Below are positions 55,673 to 63,753 of a stretch of DNA of 64,000 nucleotides, in pieces; position 1 is the first letter of the stretch; each line of letters opens with the position of its first letter. The notes under the pieces were generated by a model. The model was not told the DNA's origin, did no database searches, and saw nothing but the letters and a program-made list of their open reading frames with translations. This stretch comes from Flavobacteriales bacterium (GTDB taxonomy: Bacteria; Bacteroidota; Bacteroidia; JACJYZ01): the NCBI GenBank assembly GCA_020635855.1, contig JACJYZ010000003.1, positions 310,001-374,000 on the forward strand. The letters are read 5' to 3'. Both the position numbers and the translations under genes were made by a program.

Positions 55673-56728
55673 CTATGCCTTCTGCGTTGCTTTTTCCTTT
55701 GCCATTACGGCATCGTACACCCGTTTCAGTCCTGCTTCCAGCGAAATCTTCGGCTCCCATCCGAGGTGCTCTTTTACAAAGTCGATGCTACAATACCGTG
55801 AGTGGACACCCACCGGTTTGTCGAGCAGGGGTTTGATCTCCGGGTCGTAGCCTGCGAATTTGCAGAAGATGCCGATGATCTCACGGAAGTTGGTGAGCCG
55901 GCCCATGCCAATATTGATGGCGGTGCCGTCATGAATTTTATCCATTGCCAGCAGGGTGCAATCCAGGACGTCATCGATGTGCACGAAGTCGCGTCCCTGG
56001 TAGCCGGATCCCCATACTTCAAAGGGGCTCTCTTTATAAATGGCGCGACGTGCAATAGCGGGTACGGGGTAGGAGTAGTCCTGATCTTCACCATAGCCGC
56101 TGAACGGACGGATGCAAGTCACTTTCACACCATAATGTTCGGCTGCAATCTTGGCCAGGAATTCACCGGTCAGTTTGGTCCACCCATAGGTCATGTCAGG
56201 CTGGCCCATGTTGGAAAAGTCAATGTCGCTTTCCCGCAATTGGATGGCATTCGATTCGGTTTGTTTGCTGATGGGGTAGGCGGCGCTGGAACTCGGATAC
56301 ATCACGCGCTCGGGTTTGTGCCGCGTGATCCAGTAGAAGAATTCTGCATCGATAGACAGGTCCAGGGCCACCTTCATGGGGTCTCCATCAATCATGGCCC
56401 GTCCGCCTACAATGGCTGCAAAGTGGAATACATCTGCGAAGCGCTTGACATCGATGCCATACGTTTTGGAAAACCAATCGTTGTCATCGGTCATATGGCG
56501 AACCACTTTCCTGAAATCCCCTTCGATGAACAGCAGGCGTTCGTCTTTCCCGTAGATCTTGAGCCCGTTGTGTTCCTTCACCAAGGGTTCATTCAGCCAG
56601 GTTTCCGGGGCCGTACCCACAGAGAGATCATCCACGAATACAATGCGGTCTTTCGTGGTATTGTACAGGCGTTTGACCATGTTGCGGCCTACAAAGCCAC
56701 ATCCGCCGGAGATAAGATGATTTTTCAT
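55673..56728 (-). CDS. Extended SDR NAD-dependent nucleotide-sugar epimerase/dehydratase
   Basis: This 351-aa extended short-chain dehydrogenase has an NAD-binding GGCGFVG at residues 8-14, DDL after beta-2 (33-35), catalytic Ser/Thr region YPSSSAAYP near 144-152, and the YxxxK pair Y181/K185 in MTYGWTKLTGE. The C-terminus has the sugar-nucleotide region GYQGRDFVHIDDVLDCTLLA. Likely substrates are UDP- or GDP-sugars, but which one is not clear. It is the first gene of the two-gene - strand operon. The upstream intergenic region carries no recognised promoter motif on this strand. Confidence 0.92.
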   Translation of the reverse strand: MKNHLISGGCGFVGRNMVKRLYNTTKDRIVFVDDLSVGTAPETWLNEPLVKEHNGLKIYGKDERLLFIEGDFRKVVRHMTDDNDWFSKTYGIDVKRFADVFHFAAIVGGRAMIDGDPMKVALDLSIDAEFFYWITRHKPERVMYPSSSAAYPISKQTESNAIQLRESDIDFSNMGQPDMTYGWTKLTGEFLAKIAAEHYGVKVTCIRPFSGYGEDQDYSYPVPAIARRAIYKESPFEVWGSGYQGRDFVHIDDVLDCTLLAMDKIHDGTAINIGMGRLTNFREIIGIFCKFAGYDPEIKPLLDKPVGVHSRYCSIDFVKEHLGWEPKISLEAGLKRVYDAVMAKEKATQKA

Positions 56729-56860
56729 CGGATCAGGAGCTACTGTTTTTACAGGTGGCTAAAGTAAGGAAAACCTGCTAGACCCGTGCAGCTTCCTGCC
56801 GGAAATGTGTGCTTCTTAACGGACAGGAAAGCGTGGGGTCATGCTTAAGTTCTTGCCATG

Positions 56861-56896
56861 AAAAAAGGCCGGGATCGTATGGAAAATCACCGGCCT
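56861..56896 (-). terminator. - strand Rho-independent terminator without an obvious gene
   Basis: Read on the - strand, a 6-bp GC stem (CCGGCC pairing, 56890-56895 with 56867-56872; 7 bp with the flanking A-T) is followed by six T (A tract 56861-56866). No recognised - strand gene lies upstream at 56900-57180, so it may end a small transcript from that stretch. Confidence 0.55.
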
Positions 56897-57076
56897 GGAC
56901 TGGGCAACAGAGGCAACGCAGATTCCGGTAATTCAATGGCTTCGGATATCCACATCGTTTGCCGCAGTTTCTAACTCAGGTAGACCGGTAGGCAACCGAT
57001 CTCCTGTACAAATAGAAACAATGATCACAAGCTGAATGGGCTGAATGAAGAATTGAAACCTGCCGTTGTAAATTCG

Positions 57077-57107
57077 CCGTTTGCCGCCAAATATTCGTGG
57101 CAAACGG
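57077..57107. repeat. Intergenic inverted repeat (9-bp stem)
   Basis: CCGTTTGCC (57077-57085) and GGCAAACGG (57099-57107) are perfect reverse complements around a 13-base loop. There is no T tract on either strand, so it is not a simple terminator. It could be an RNA hairpin or a protein-binding site. Confidence 0.6.
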
Positions 57108-57178
57108 GGGTGTGAGGCCGCAGAATAACCCGACTATAATTTTTTTACCCAGGAATTTTTTTCTCAGCAGCCAAATCT

Positions 57179-57186
57179 TATATTTG
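57179..57186 (+). promoter_or_regulatory. Candidate -7 element for small RNA
   Basis: TATATTTG matches TAnnTTTG exactly and sits about 160 bases before a strong terminator with no CDS between. The -33 region is only a run of T (57156-57162), so the upstream element is weak. Confidence 0.5.
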
Positions 57187-57190
57187 CTGA

Positions 57191-57375
57191 GCCGACTTTA
57201 ACTTATATCTTATTTTGGATTGCCACTCAGCAAGCGTGTGTCTATTGCTGATGAGTATTTGGTTCGCACCAACCTGACTAAGGAATGTGCAGACCAAAGG
57301 CAAAAACAGAGATGACTTACGGGAGAAGAGTCGTTTCTGTACCCCTTCAGGGCTTGCTCTGAAGGGTTTTTTTTT
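57191..57375 (+). ncRNA. Putative structured small RNA of about 185 nt
   Basis: The stretch runs from a TAnnTTTG promoter to a strong terminator and has no convincing ORF. Predicted local hairpins include TCAGCAA...TTGCTGA (7 bp, around 57227-57251), TTGGT-TCGC-ACCAA (5 bp, around 57259-57272) and GACT...AGTC (around 57314-57332). Size, isolation and terminator fit an abundant regulatory RNA. The Flavobacteria 6S-like class has a similar length, but I could not fold the long terminal stem, so the class is left open. It lies about 270 bases upstream of pfkA with its own terminator and is probably independent of it. Confidence 0.5.
57343..57375 (+). terminator. Rho-independent terminator of the small RNA
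   Basis: CCCTTCAG (57343-57350) and CTGAAGGG (57359-57366) form an 8-bp stem with an 8-base loop, followed by nine T (57367-57375). This is one of the two clearest terminators in the window. Confidence 0.9.
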
Positions 57376-57453
57376 AGTCTCAAGTTGCGGTCGTAAGTTG
57401 GCGATCGGGCGCTGGAATATGAAGATTTGGTCAATGGTTGGTCGGATGTCATT

Positions 57454-57551
57454 GACGCGACCATCGGGAGCTATTTACGGCGCAGCCAATTGACACGACC
57501 GAAGGGAGTAACTTACGGCGCAGCATATTTGCACGACCGAAGGGAGTCATT
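57454..57551. repeat. 38-bp tandem repeat, 2.5 copies
   Basis: Units starting at 57454, 57492 and about 57530 share CGACCGAAGGGAGT and TTACGGCGCAGC with a period of 38 bases; the third is partial. A diverged inverted copy (GTTGCGGTCGTAAGTT, 57384-57399) lies just upstream and could pair with the first units. The function is unknown. Confidence 0.75.
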
Positions 57552-57643
57552 GGCAAGTCCAAAGTCTAACATCTATTGTCACATGTCTCACGTCGAACAT
57601 TCGTACCTTCACGCAATCATCACCACGTAACATTGTAACATCG

Positions 57644-58615
57644 ATGAAACGCATTGCGATTTTTACCTCAGGTGGGGATGCGCCCGGTATGAATGCCTGC
57701 ATCCGTGCAGTGGTTCGCACCGGATTGCACCACGGACTGGAAGTCTTCGGAATCTATCGTGGCTATCAGGGCATGATAGAAGGAGACATCGTACCCCTGT
57801 ATTCTGCTTCGGTATCCAACATCATCCAGCGTGGGGGGACCATCCTGAAATCGTCCCGGAGTGCAGAATTCCTCACAAAGGAAGGACGGCAAAAAGCCAT
57901 GAATGCCTTGCAGAAGTACGGCATAGAAGGTGTTGTTGCGATGGGGGGAGATGGAACCTTCCATGGAGCTTCAGTTTTCACCAGCGAACATGGTGTGCCT
58001 TTTGTAGGCATCCCATGCACCATTGATAATGACTTGTACGGTACCGATTTTACCATCGGCTATGATACCGCCATCAATACGGTGGTGGAAGCGGTGGATA
58101 AAATCCGCGATACGGCCACATCCCATAACCGCTTGTTTATCGTGGAGGTCATGGGACGTGATGCAGGTTTTATTGCCCTTCGCTCCGGGATCGCCAGTGG
58201 AGCCGACGCTATTTTTGTTCCCGAAACCCAGACCGATATGAACTATGTGGCGAAGCAGCTGCAAAGAAGCTGGGCACGCGAACGCTCATCCAGCATCCTG
58301 ATCGTGGCGGAAGGTGATGAGTTCGGAGGCGCCATGGAAGTGCACGCGGAACTCCAAAAAAGATTCCCGGAAAAGGAAATGCGCATCTCCATCCTGGGTC
58401 ACCTGCAACGCGGCGGCAACCCCAGTTGCATGGATCGTGTTCTTGCTTCCCGCCTGGGGATGGCGGCTGTGGAAACACTGCTTGAAGATAAGCACACAGT
58501 CATGGTGGGGCTCCGCCACCGCGACATCACACTCACACCCTTCGAGAGTGCGGTTAAACACAACCTCTCGCTGAATCCTGGCCTGCTGAAACTGGCCGAG
58601 ACCATGGTGATCTGA
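57644..58615 (+). CDS. pfkA: ATP-dependent 6-phosphofructokinase
   Basis: This 323-aa protein phosphorylates fructose-6-phosphate to fructose-1,6-bisphosphate in glycolysis. Diagnostic segments are FTSGGDAPGMNACIRAVVRT at the N-terminus, MGGDGTFHGA (ATP/Mg site), GIPCTIDNDLYGTDFTIGYD (catalytic Asp and Thr), VEVMGRDAGF and ILGHLQRGGNPS. Length and motifs match the bacterial ATP-PFK (group A) of about 320 aa. The TGA stop overlaps the ATG of priA, so the two are co-translated. Confidence 0.97.
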   Translation: MKRIAIFTSGGDAPGMNACIRAVVRTGLHHGLEVFGIYRGYQGMIEGDIVPLYSASVSNIIQRGGTILKSSRSAEFLTKEGRQKAMNALQKYGIEGVVAMGGDGTFHGASVFTSEHGVPFVGIPCTIDNDLYGTDFTIGYDTAINTVVEAVDKIRDTATSHNRLFIVEVMGRDAGFIALRSGIASGADAIFVPETQTDMNYVAKQLQRSWARERSSSILIVAEGDEFGGAMEVHAELQKRFPEKEMRISILGHLQRGGNPSCMDRVLASRLGMAAVETLLEDKHTVMVGLRHRDITLTPFESAVKHNLSLNPGLLKLAETMVI

Positions 58616-61083
58616 TGTCGTCTTCCAGGGATACATACGCGGAGGTATTGCTGCCTCTTGCCTTGCCGGGCAGCTTCACCTACTTCGTTCCGGAAGAATG
58701 GGAGAGTCGGGTTCATCCCGGCAGCCGGGTGGTTGTGCAGTTCGGGAGGAGGAAAAGGTATACGGGTATCGTGCGGGAAACACACCACAACCCGCCCCGT
58801 GGTTACCAGGCCAAGTACATCCTGGAAGTGGTGGATGAGCCGCCCCCGGTTGTACCGGTTCAGATGCAGTTCTGGGATTGGATCTCTACCTATTATATGT
58901 GCCATCCGGGTGAGGTGATGGCAGCGGCACTTCCTCCCGCATTACGCCTTTCCAGTGAAACACGCATTTGTCTTCCCGCAGTGCCGGTTGAAGACAGCAC
59001 GCTAACCGATGACGAGTTCCTGGTGTTTGAAGCTTTGCAGCACAATCAGGTGCTTCCCCTGTCGGAAGTGCAGGCCATCCTGGGACGGAAATCGGTTCAT
59101 CCGCTGCTGCGTTCCATGCTCCAAAAAGGGGCCGTGATGCTCGAAGAAGAACTCAAAGATTCCTATAAACCCAAATGGGTCGACTTCGTGCGGTTGACAT
59201 CCGTTATGCAGAAGGAGGAAGCGCTGTCGGGGGCATTCTCCCAGTTGTCAAAAGCCCCCAGGCAGGAGGAGATGTTGTTGGCTTTTCTTGACCTGAAAGC
59301 CAGGGATCAGGAAGCCGGAGAAGGACTCATTCATAAAAAACAGCTCCTCGAACGCTGCGGAGGTTCCGCCGCTGTGCTGAGTGGCTTGACCGATAAGGGT
59401 ATACTTGAGATCGTACGCGTGCAGGAAGATCGCATCAAAGGGCATGGCGGAGATCCCGGTACAGAACTCCGGTTGTCTGAATTGCAACAGCAAAAGGTGG
59501 AAGAGGTGAAGTCCTTTTTTGCGGAAAACAAACCTGTGCTGCTTCATGGCATCACCGGTTCGGGTAAGACCGAAATCTATGTTCAACTTATCCGGGAAAC
59601 ACTTGCTGAAGGTAAGCAGGTGCTTTATATCCTTCCGGAGATCGCACTCACATCCCAAATCATCCAACGCCTGGAGCAACATTTCGGAGAAGCCGTTGCC
59701 GTGTATCATTCCCGTTTGAATGAACACGAGCGCATGGAAGCCTGGAAGAAGTTACTGGACGAAAAGACCGGCGTCATGCTGGGGGCACGTTCGGCTTTGT
59801 TCCTGCCGTTTCGTAACCTGGGGTTGGTGATTGTGGATGAAGAACACGAAACCAGTTTCAAACAATATGATCCCGCACCCCGCTATCACGCAAGGGATGC
59901 TTCCCTCGTGCTGGCTCATCTCCATGGGGCACATGCCATTCTCGGTTCGGCAACCCCATCACTTGAGTCACACCAGAATGCCCTCACGGGAAAGTTCGGT
60001 CGGGTGGAGCTCAACCGGCGTTTCGGTGATTCAGTGCTTCCGGCAATGGAAGTGGCTGACCTTGCGGAGGCGCAAAAGAAAAAGCAAATGCACGGGTCGT
60101 TCACCGCACAATTGAAACAGGCAATGGATGACACACTGGCTGCCAAAGAACAGATCATCCTGTTCCAGAACAGAAGAGGTTTTTCTCCCTTCATCGAATG
60201 CCAGGTATGTGGCTGGGTGCCTCAATGCCTCCATTGCGATGTGAGTCTGACCTACCACAAACATGCCCACCAGATGCGTTGCCATTACTGCGGATACAGT
60301 ACGGATGTGGCCGCGAGGTGTCCTTCCTGTCACGGGGCGTCTTTGCAAACATGCGGACTCGGAACCGAGAAGGTTGAGGAAGAGCTCACGTTGCTCTTCC
60401 CGCACGCCCGGGTGATGCGGATGGACCTAGATAGTACCCGAACCAAACACGGACACCGCAATATCATCCGCGCTTTCGAAAACCGGGAAGTGGATATCCT
60501 GGTAGGTACGCAAATGGTGACCAAAGGATTGCACTTCGATCATGTCGGATTGGTTGGCATCCTGAATGCAGATCACATGTTGCATGTACCTGAATTCAGG
60601 GCTTACGAACGTGCCTTCCAGCTGATGGTGCAGGTAGCAGGCCGGGCCGGTCGCAGGGAAAAGCAGGGAAGGGTGATGATACAGACCCGTACCCCCGAAC
60701 ATCCCATCATCCGACAAGTGATGACCAATGACTATGCAGGCATGGTTGAAACGGAGTTGAAAGAAAGGCAACAATTCGGATACCCCCCCTTCACCCGGTT
60801 GGTCCGGATCACCCTCCGCTACCGCGATGCAGATGCCTTGCTGGTGGCTGCTACGGCTCTCGGACAACAGCTCAGACAGCGATTCGGACAACGGGTTCTC
60901 GGCCCCGAAGCGCCACCCATCGCGCGCATTCGCAATTTTTACTTGCAACACATCCTGCTGAAGTTCGGGAAAGACCTGCCGCTTCAAAAAGCAAAGCACG
61001 TATTGGCTGAAACACTTGAGGCCTATGCTGCAGAAAAAGAATTCAAACGCATCCGTGTGGCGGTGGATGTGGATCCGGTGTAA
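58615..61083 (+). CDS. priA: Primosomal replication restart helicase PriA
   Basis: This 822-aa helicase reloads the replisome at collapsed forks. An N-terminal DNA-binding domain starts YAEVLLPLALPGSFTYFVPE. Walker A GITGSGKTEIY is near residue 312 and a DEEH box near 408. The zinc-binding Cys cluster (about 529-580) includes CQVCGWVPQCLHCD, CHYCGY and CPSC. The C-terminal helicase lobe has GTQMVTKGLHFDHVGLVGIL and QVAGRAGR. Length is slightly above the E. coli protein (732 aa). It is coupled to pfkA by a 1-base overlap. Confidence 0.97.
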   Translation: MSSSRDTYAEVLLPLALPGSFTYFVPEEWESRVHPGSRVVVQFGRRKRYTGIVRETHHNPPRGYQAKYILEVVDEPPPVVPVQMQFWDWISTYYMCHPGEVMAAALPPALRLSSETRICLPAVPVEDSTLTDDEFLVFEALQHNQVLPLSEVQAILGRKSVHPLLRSMLQKGAVMLEEELKDSYKPKWVDFVRLTSVMQKEEALSGAFSQLSKAPRQEEMLLAFLDLKARDQEAGEGLIHKKQLLERCGGSAAVLSGLTDKGILEIVRVQEDRIKGHGGDPGTELRLSELQQQKVEEVKSFFAENKPVLLHGITGSGKTEIYVQLIRETLAEGKQVLYILPEIALTSQIIQRLEQHFGEAVAVYHSRLNEHERMEAWKKLLDEKTGVMLGARSALFLPFRNLGLVIVDEEHETSFKQYDPAPRYHARDASLVLAHLHGAHAILGSATPSLESHQNALTGKFGRVELNRRFGDSVLPAMEVADLAEAQKKKQMHGSFTAQLKQAMDDTLAAKEQIILFQNRRGFSPFIECQVCGWVPQCLHCDVSLTYHKHAHQMRCHYCGYSTDVAARCPSCHGASLQTCGLGTEKVEEELTLLFPHARVMRMDLDSTRTKHGHRNIIRAFENREVDILVGTQMVTKGLHFDHVGLVGILNADHMLHVPEFRAYERAFQLMVQVAGRAGRREKQGRVMIQTRTPEHPIIRQVMTNDYAGMVETELKERQQFGYPPFTRLVRITLRYRDADALLVAATALGQQLRQRFGQRVLGPEAPPIARIRNFYLQHILLKFGKDLPLQKAKHVLAETLEAYAAEKEFKRIRVAVDVDPV

Positions 61084-61114
61084 TCTGTAACTTGGTGAAC
61101 AAAACACAATCCTC

Positions 61115-61459
61115 ATGGAATCGGAACAAATAGATGCATACATCGCAGGTTTTCCGGAAACCACACAAAGCTTGTTAAAGCAGGTACGCGGCATCATCCG
61201 GAAAGCAGCCCCCGATGCGCAGGAGGTGATCAGCTATGGCATGCCGGCCTTCAAACAAAAGAAGGTACTGGTATATTTCGCCGGATATAAAGAGCACATA
61301 GGGTTCTATCCGACCGCTTCCGGTATCGCTGCTTTCAAAAAGGAGATCTCAAAATATAAGAACTCCAAAGGCGCTGTTCAGTTTCCGCTGGATCGGTTGT
61401 TGCCCGAAAAGTTGATAACCGATATGGTGAAGTTCAGACTCAAAGAAGTTTGTGGTTAG
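61115..61459 (+). CDS. DUF1801 domain protein
   Basis: This 114-aa protein covers one DUF1801 domain: IDAYIAGFPETTQSLLKQV, APDAQEVISYGMPAFKQKKV, YFAGYKEHIGFYPTASGIAA and FPLDRLLPEKLITDMVKFRL. Relatives include YdhG-like proteins, some proposed as iron-related chaperones, but the biochemical role is not settled. It starts 31 bases after priA. Its last codons overlap the left arm of a GTTTGTGG repeat. Confidence 0.88.
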   Translation: MESEQIDAYIAGFPETTQSLLKQVRGIIRKAAPDAQEVISYGMPAFKQKKVLVYFAGYKEHIGFYPTASGIAAFKKEISKYKNSKGAVQFPLDRLLPEKLITDMVKFRLKEVCG

Positions 61460-61525
61460 AGGTTGTTGGTTAATGGTTATTAGTTATTAGTTGTTGCTTT
61501 TAAGGTGAACCGCAAACCACAAAAA
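61447..61525. repeat. Inverted GTTTGTGG-type repeat between genes
   Basis: GTTTGTGGTT (61450-61459) and the reverse-complement word AACCACAAA (about 61515-61524) flank a run of TTAGTTATTAG. It is the same word family as at 27423-27510 and 61927-61957. Confidence 0.6.
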
Positions 61526-61531
61526 ACGAAC

Positions 61532-61921
61532 ATGGAAACCATGCCCGACATCGAAACCAGAAAAGACATTGAAATCCTTGTGGATGCCTTTTACAAGAAG
61601 GTCATCACGGACGAACGAATTGGTGACTTTTTTACAAAGGTGGTGAAGCTCGACTGGAACCTGCATATCCCCATCATGTATGATTTCTGGGAGTCGATGC
61701 TACTGAAGCATACCGTGTACAATGGAAATCCCATGATCAAACACATCGACCTGAACCGTAAAAAAGCATTGAAACCGGAGCATTTTGAGTGTTGGTTTGC
61801 CCTGTGGGAAGAAACGGTGAACGAGCATTTTCACGGGGAGAAAGCCGGCGAAGCCATCAGCAAGGCCAGGCAAATAGGTGGACTCATGATGGTTAAAATC
61901 CGCCAGGCCGCTCGCAACTGA
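61532..61921 (+). CDS. Group III truncated haemoglobin
   Basis: This protein is 129 aa from ATG 61532; a GTG 61505 start would add nine residues encoded by repeat DNA and is not preferred. The trHb fold is seen in DIEILVDAFYKKVITDERIG, HIPIMYDFWESMLLKH, and HFECWFALWEETVNEHF, which carries the proximal His. Group III members bind oxygen or NO with unsettled roles. It lies among small stress-type genes with repeat-bearing gaps on both sides. Confidence 0.9.
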   Translation: METMPDIETRKDIEILVDAFYKKVITDERIGDFFTKVVKLDWNLHIPIMYDFWESMLLKHTVYNGNPMIKHIDLNRKKALKPEHFECWFALWEETVNEHFHGEKAGEAISKARQIGGLMMVKIRQAARN

Positions 61922-61926
61922 GAGCT

Positions 61927-61957
61927 AACCACAAACAAGAAACCAGAAACCACAAAC
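61927..61957. repeat. Direct AACCACAAAC repeats before GNAT gene
   Basis: AACCACAAAC occurs at 61927-61936 and 61948-61957, with AGAAACCAG between, ending 3 bases before the ATG at 61961. This is a third occurrence of the dispersed GTTTGTGG/CCACAAAC family. Confidence 0.65.
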
Positions 61958-61960
61958 TTC

Positions 61961-62485
61961 ATGCTTGAATCATTTGAAACGGATAGGTTGATCCTCAGCC
62001 CCACCTCGGAAGCCGATGCGGATTTCCTGATCGAACTCATGAACATGCCCAAGTGGATTCAATACATCGGTGACCGCAATGTGCATACCCTGGAAGATGC
62101 ATTGGCATACATCCGTGCGAAAGTGACCCCGCAGCAGGAACGACTCGGCTACGGCAGCTTTACGGTGATCAGGAAGGAAGACCAGGCGAAGATCGGTTCA
62201 TGCGGTCTTTACGACAGGGAAGGCATCGAAGGCCTCGATATCGGGTTCGCATTTCTGACGCAATTCGAAAAAATGGGTTATGCTTTTGAGGGTGTTGCCA
62301 AACTAAAACAGGTGGCAGTGGAGCAGCTGGGCATTCGCAAGTTGAGCGCCATCACCCTTGAAGAAAATACAGCTTCGCGGAAACTGTTGGAACGCATCGG
62401 GCTGACATTCATAAAAACGGTAAGGATACCCAACGATACGGAAGAACTGATGCTGTATGAATGGGAAATGACCGCATCCGAATAA
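61961..62485 (+). CDS. GNAT N-acetyltransferase (RimJ/RimL-like)
   Basis: This 174-aa GNAT protein opens with FETDRLILSPTSEADADFL. It has the IGSCGLYDREGIEGLDIGFA strand pair, the acetyl-CoA region FEKMGYAFEGVAKLKQVAVE, and the closing LEENTASRKLLERIGLTF loop common to RimJ/RimL-type enzymes. The likely reaction is transfer of acetyl from acetyl-CoA to an amine; the substrate is unknown. Its start lies just after the AACCACAAAC repeats and it converges with the lipoprotein gene on the other strand. Confidence 0.92.
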   Translation: MLESFETDRLILSPTSEADADFLIELMNMPKWIQYIGDRNVHTLEDALAYIRAKVTPQQERLGYGSFTVIRKEDQAKIGSCGLYDREGIEGLDIGFAFLTQFEKMGYAFEGVAKLKQVAVEQLGIRKLSAITLEENTASRKLLERIGLTFIKTVRIPNDTEELMLYEWEMTASE

Positions 62486-62512
62486 GGCTGGGGTGGTCAG
62501 GACCCATGCACC

Positions 62513-63025
62513 TCAGGGATTCACACACTTGATATCGTAGTTGAGTGTATAGTTCTTGTAGGCGATCGGTATCACTGCTATTATGGTCATATCGCTGGGA
62601 TAAGTGCCATAACTTTCACAGGTGCCATGAAGGGCATACCGTGCCATTACCTTCAACGTGTTCGTATGTGTATCTGCATACACACCGGTTTTGATAATAA
62701 GCTTGCTGTGAGGTACCAGGTGTTCTTTGTGTGCCATGACAAAATGCCTGTTGAAATCAAGCTTTCCCACAGGATTGTTGGGGGATAGAATGATGCTGTC
62801 CCAAGCGGCCTGGTCACGGATCGTATAACTGTTCTTGGATTTGGCCTTGATGAAATATTCATTCAGGTGATAACCATTCTTGTCTGGAAAAGTACGTGCA
62901 TTCTTAACTGTTGCATAAACTTTTCCTGGCCTCAGGCCATTTACGCTGGGGTTGACACAGTCCTTGTCACAACTGAATAACATGAGGGACAGAACAACGA
63001 ATGCTACAATGGGCTGGATTTTCAT
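62513..63025 (-). CDS. Hypothetical lipoprotein
   Basis: This 170-aa protein has a signal peptide and lipobox (MKIQPIVAFVVLSLMLFSC, Cys19). The mature part is beta-rich with paired Cys (CDKDCVNP at the start and HGTCESYG near residue 136) and a segment YHLNEYFIKAKSKNSYTIRD. No family is recognised. It is convergent with the GNAT gene and divergent from the SnoaL-like lipoprotein. Confidence 0.75.
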   Translation of the reverse strand: MKIQPIVAFVVLSLMLFSCDKDCVNPSVNGLRPGKVYATVKNARTFPDKNGYHLNEYFIKAKSKNSYTIRDQAAWDSIILSPNNPVGKLDFNRHFVMAHKEHLVPHSKLIIKTGVYADTHTNTLKVMARYALHGTCESYGTYPSDMTIIAVIPIAYKNYTLNYDIKCVNP

Positions 63026-63177
63026 GAAAATGAATTTATCCTCAAAATTAGGAACGTTTTTCGTTTTATTTCAACGTGCATGCACGGAATGCAAATGCAT
63101 TTATAAATATGACCGGTTGAGTTCACGGGGAAATGAACGGGGAACAGGCACGTGAAAATATAGGTAAAATATGTGAT

Positions 63178-63200
63178 TGAAAGGAATTCGATACCTTTCA
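63178..63200. repeat. Small inverted repeat before lipoprotein gene
   Basis: TGAAAGG (63178-63184) and CCTTTCA (63194-63200) form a perfect 7-bp stem with a 9-base loop, in the 206-base gap between the divergent lipoprotein genes. It could be an operator or 5' UTR hairpin. The gap also holds direct repeats of GGGGAA and an ATGCAAATGCAT-like palindrome. Confidence 0.45.
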
Positions 63201-63231
63201 CCACCGTGTGAAACCTATACCTCTGTTGAAC

Positions 63232-63747
63232 ATGATCAATCGGGTTTTAATGCTTGTTTTCTTCGCGCACTTATTTTCGGCTTGCAATACACAACCGGCT
63301 CCCAAGACCGGCCTGGAGGAAACGGAAGCCGGTTTCAATGAATCCGCAGCTGTGCTGGATGTGATGCGCAAACATCTGGATGCTGTGACTCACAGGGACA
63401 CGAATGAACTGAAAAGCACCCTGTCTCCGGACGGTAACATGTGCCTGATCCTGCCCGGAGAAGAGGTCATTCTGTCGGTGGATTCATTCATGAGTTTTCA
63501 TAAAAAATGGTTTGCAGATACCACCTGGACGTTCGAAACGCGGATTATCGATGCCATCGTTGGACCCAAACTCACATCGGTGGTAACGGAGATAATGTAC
63601 CGTGAGCCGGAGCGCAACGGCATGCCTTACTACAACAGGATGACCGTGACATATGTCTTGCAGAAGATAGACGGAGCGTGGTATGTGGTTCAGGACCACG
63701 CCAGCTCCATAGAGAAATCAACCGATAAAGTGAGCAAAGAAACTTAG
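63232..63747 (+). CDS. SnoaL/NTF2-like lipoprotein
   Basis: This protein is 171 aa from ATG 63232 (GTG 63208 is possible but gives a poorer signal peptide). The N-terminus MINRVLMLVFFAHLFSAC gives a lipobox Cys18. The mature domain resembles SnoaL/DUF4440-like NTF2 folds: VLDVMRKHLDAVTHRDTNEL, SVDSFMSFHKKWFADTTWTF, YYNRMTVTYVLQKIDGAWYV and VQDHAS. Such domains often bind small ligands without being enzymes. A membrane-protein gene follows 6 bases later, so they may be co-transcribed. Confidence 0.82.
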   Translation: MINRVLMLVFFAHLFSACNTQPAPKTGLEETEAGFNESAAVLDVMRKHLDAVTHRDTNELKSTLSPDGNMCLILPGEEVILSVDSFMSFHKKWFADTTWTFETRIIDAIVGPKLTSVVTEIMYREPERNGMPYYNRMTVTYVLQKIDGAWYVVQDHASSIEKSTDKVSKET

Positions 63748-63753
63748 TCTCAT

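Larger units (their letters stand above)
56729..57178. other. Intergenic stretch with no large CDS
   Basis: Between the epimerase start and the small-RNA promoter lie about 450 bases with no convincing gene. They contain the - strand terminator at 56861-56896 and the inverted repeat at 57077-57107. A 22-codon - strand ORF beginning MWISEAIELPES runs into the terminator, but it has no coding support. Nothing else was recognised. Confidence 0.6.

Noticed and set aside
57255..57275. tRNA T-arm (GGTTCG-like)
   Set aside because: The word forms a simple TTGGT-TCGC-ACCAA hairpin; no acceptor stem, D-arm or anticodon arm could be placed around it.
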